DNA of 64,000 nt from Gymnogyps californianus (taxonomy: Eukaryota; Chordata; Aves; Accipitriformes; Cathartidae), in assembly GCF_018139145.2 (NCBI RefSeq), contig NC_059471.1, forward strand, positions 201,581,494 to 201,645,493. The letters are read 5' to 3'. The notes below the pieces were generated by a model. That model did no database searches, had not been told where the DNA came from, and saw only the letters and a program-made list of their open reading frames with translations. Below are positions 62,492-64,000 of the stretch, one piece after another. Every line of letters begins with the position of its first letter. Position 1 is the first letter of the stretch. The translations under genes were made by a program, and so were the position numbers.

Positions 62492-64000
62492 AAGGAACAG
62501 AGCCATCCACAAGCCCTGATTCACCTCCATAACCTTTAGCAGTTAGTGTCATAGTGGAATTCCCTACAGCAAGAGTGAACTTCTGTCATATTTTTTGTAT
62601 CATTCAACAACTTATTTATTTAGTGGTGAGGAGTCCTCGGTGAGCAAAGAAATCCCTGTATGGAAAAAGTAAAATCAAGAGTAAGTGCAAAAAAAACCCA
62701 AACCAAACCACCACCTCCAATCCAACGCCTCACACGATCTACTACTATAAAGGGATCAAAATGCGTTGTCCACACATTCAGCTACACAACTAATCCTCAA
62801 TGAACTCTCATTCCTCTTTCCTCAAAAACTTCTCTTCCTATTGTTCCAAAACACTCATCCTGAACTACTTTATGTTCAGCTGATCTTTGCTTAGCTACAC
62901 TGTGTAGAAGAAAATAATGCTAAAAACATACGAAGATTTTTTTTTTTTTTTTTAACCCAACCAGTCTATGGATGGGGACAAAAAGTAAGATATCCAAATG
63001 CTAATCAGATAAGGGGAAAGAAAAAACAACAAACAAAAACAAGTCAGCAAGGAAGGAAAACTGAAGGAAGAACTATTCAGGGGTTTTTTACATTTGAGAA
63101 CACCTTGCTTTGTCAATTTAATGGTTTTCCCTTGTGGTCAGGCCTCTTGCTTGTTTGCATGAGTCTTTCATACAGGAAAAAGAGGAAAAAAAGATTTTCT
63201 AATAGGAACACTGGTGTCATAAAAAGCCAAAAAAGCAGACAGAAACATTAAAGATGAGCTACATCTATTGAGTGCATATCCTTTCCTCCTCCCTACCTCA
63301 TTTTATATAGGCGTTTTGGTAGAGTGGAGAAATGAAACAGTTAAATATAAAACCCACATTTTCACTATAACCTTTCTCCGGCTCAGTCTGGTTTACCTGC
63401 ACACATCAAAACGAAGAAGTGACATGTCATATTCAGAAACAGACATGCCAATTTGCCTTAAAAAAACCCCTAACACAGGTTCGGCAGTTAAACAACCCCT
63501 GTTTGGCAGTTAAACAATTCCTCTTTTTATTTTTTTTGTTTCCATCATTCTGCTGTGCCTCTCTTTGCTCTTTCAAAGCCAGAGCTCCTGCTCCAGTACT
63601 TACAATAAGCATAGCTTTTGAAGACCAATTTTTGAGCCTCTTTGCATACGCCTACAGGGCGGGGAGCAGCGTGGGCTCTCTCTGTGCTGATAGGAAATAA
63701 GCCAACTCTGATGCAGAAGCAGTGGAGGGAAGGCTAAGTCTGAACCATCATCCTGTGTCTCAGTGCAATTAGCGTTCCCCTGGTACTATTCTCCTCACCT
63801 CAACAGCAGAGTTTCATGTGCACTGTTCTTCTGTTTCATGTGATGAGGGAGACTGATTTACAAAGCACAACGTATTTGACAAGATCTTCTTCCTCTGTGC
63901 AAACTGGTCTAGTCTCCTCTCACCATTCCTGTTATGTCCCACTTTGAGTGGGTGAGGTTAGAAAGAATTAAGATGTCATTATTATGGTATGTACCAAATA

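Larger units (their letters stand above)
55437..64000 (-). other. Intron upstream of the first visible GRAMD4 exon
   Basis: At least 8.5 kb. I looked for the preceding exon, which should end in a peptide like LEKHFLQ, and did not find it, so it probably lies beyond 64000. The stretch holds a TA/CA microsatellite (56072-56102), the candidate LTR (58353-59483) and an orphan plus-strand acceptor at 62132 followed by long open frames. Confidence 0.65.

Noticed and set aside
1..64000. CRISPR arrays, operons, rRNA genes, prokaryotic mobile elements
   Set aside because: None seen. The sequence is a vertebrate nuclear locus with spliced exons and LINE/LTR repeats.

Overview
The window looks like bird nuclear DNA. 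It is moderately AT-rich, with sparse coding sequence in small GT-AG exons. It contains chicken-repeat-1 (CR1) LINE copies with the octamer-like ATTCTATG 3' tail, plus solo LTRs of endogenous retroviruses, including two copies of a family I recall as widespread in birds. I cannot name the species. There is no sign of prokaryotic or plasmid organisation: no operons, CRISPR arrays, rRNA or recognisable tRNA genes.

Only one gene can be supported. It is GRAMD4 (GRAM-domain protein 4, also called death-inducing protein), on the minus strand. Sixteen consecutive coding exons lie between 55436 and 27218. They join with matching phase at every junction and give 483 codons plus a stop, which covers everything except about the first 95 residues of a ~578-residue protein. 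The missing 5' exons and the promoter must lie to the right of 64000. A probable 3' UTR of about 3.8 kb follows, down to a poly(A) signal at 23406-23401.

Layout: 1-23.4 kb is intergenic, with two same-orientation ERV solo LTRs (574-1154 and 21439-22014, each with its own 5-bp target duplication), an ancient CR1 remnant (about 2470-2720), two younger CR1 tails (5001-5172 and 6003-6280), and otherwise unrecognised sequence. 23.4-27.2 kb is the GRAMD4 3' UTR. 27.2-55.4 kb holds the exons and introns, with a further solo LTR at 37980-38533 and an ancient CR1 at about 53690-54390. 55.4-64 kb is the intron upstream of the first visible exon and contains a candidate 1.1-kb LTR at 58353-59483.

Observations most worth a second look: a 23-bp tandem duplication that copies the splice donor of the first visible GRAMD4 exon, where use of the second donor would put a stop codon right after the exon; an LTR candidate with repeated CCAAT boxes and a degenerate tandem array; candidate non-coding exons with strong acceptors; and an orphan CpG-rich patch inside the gene. 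I found no convincing new multi-gene system.
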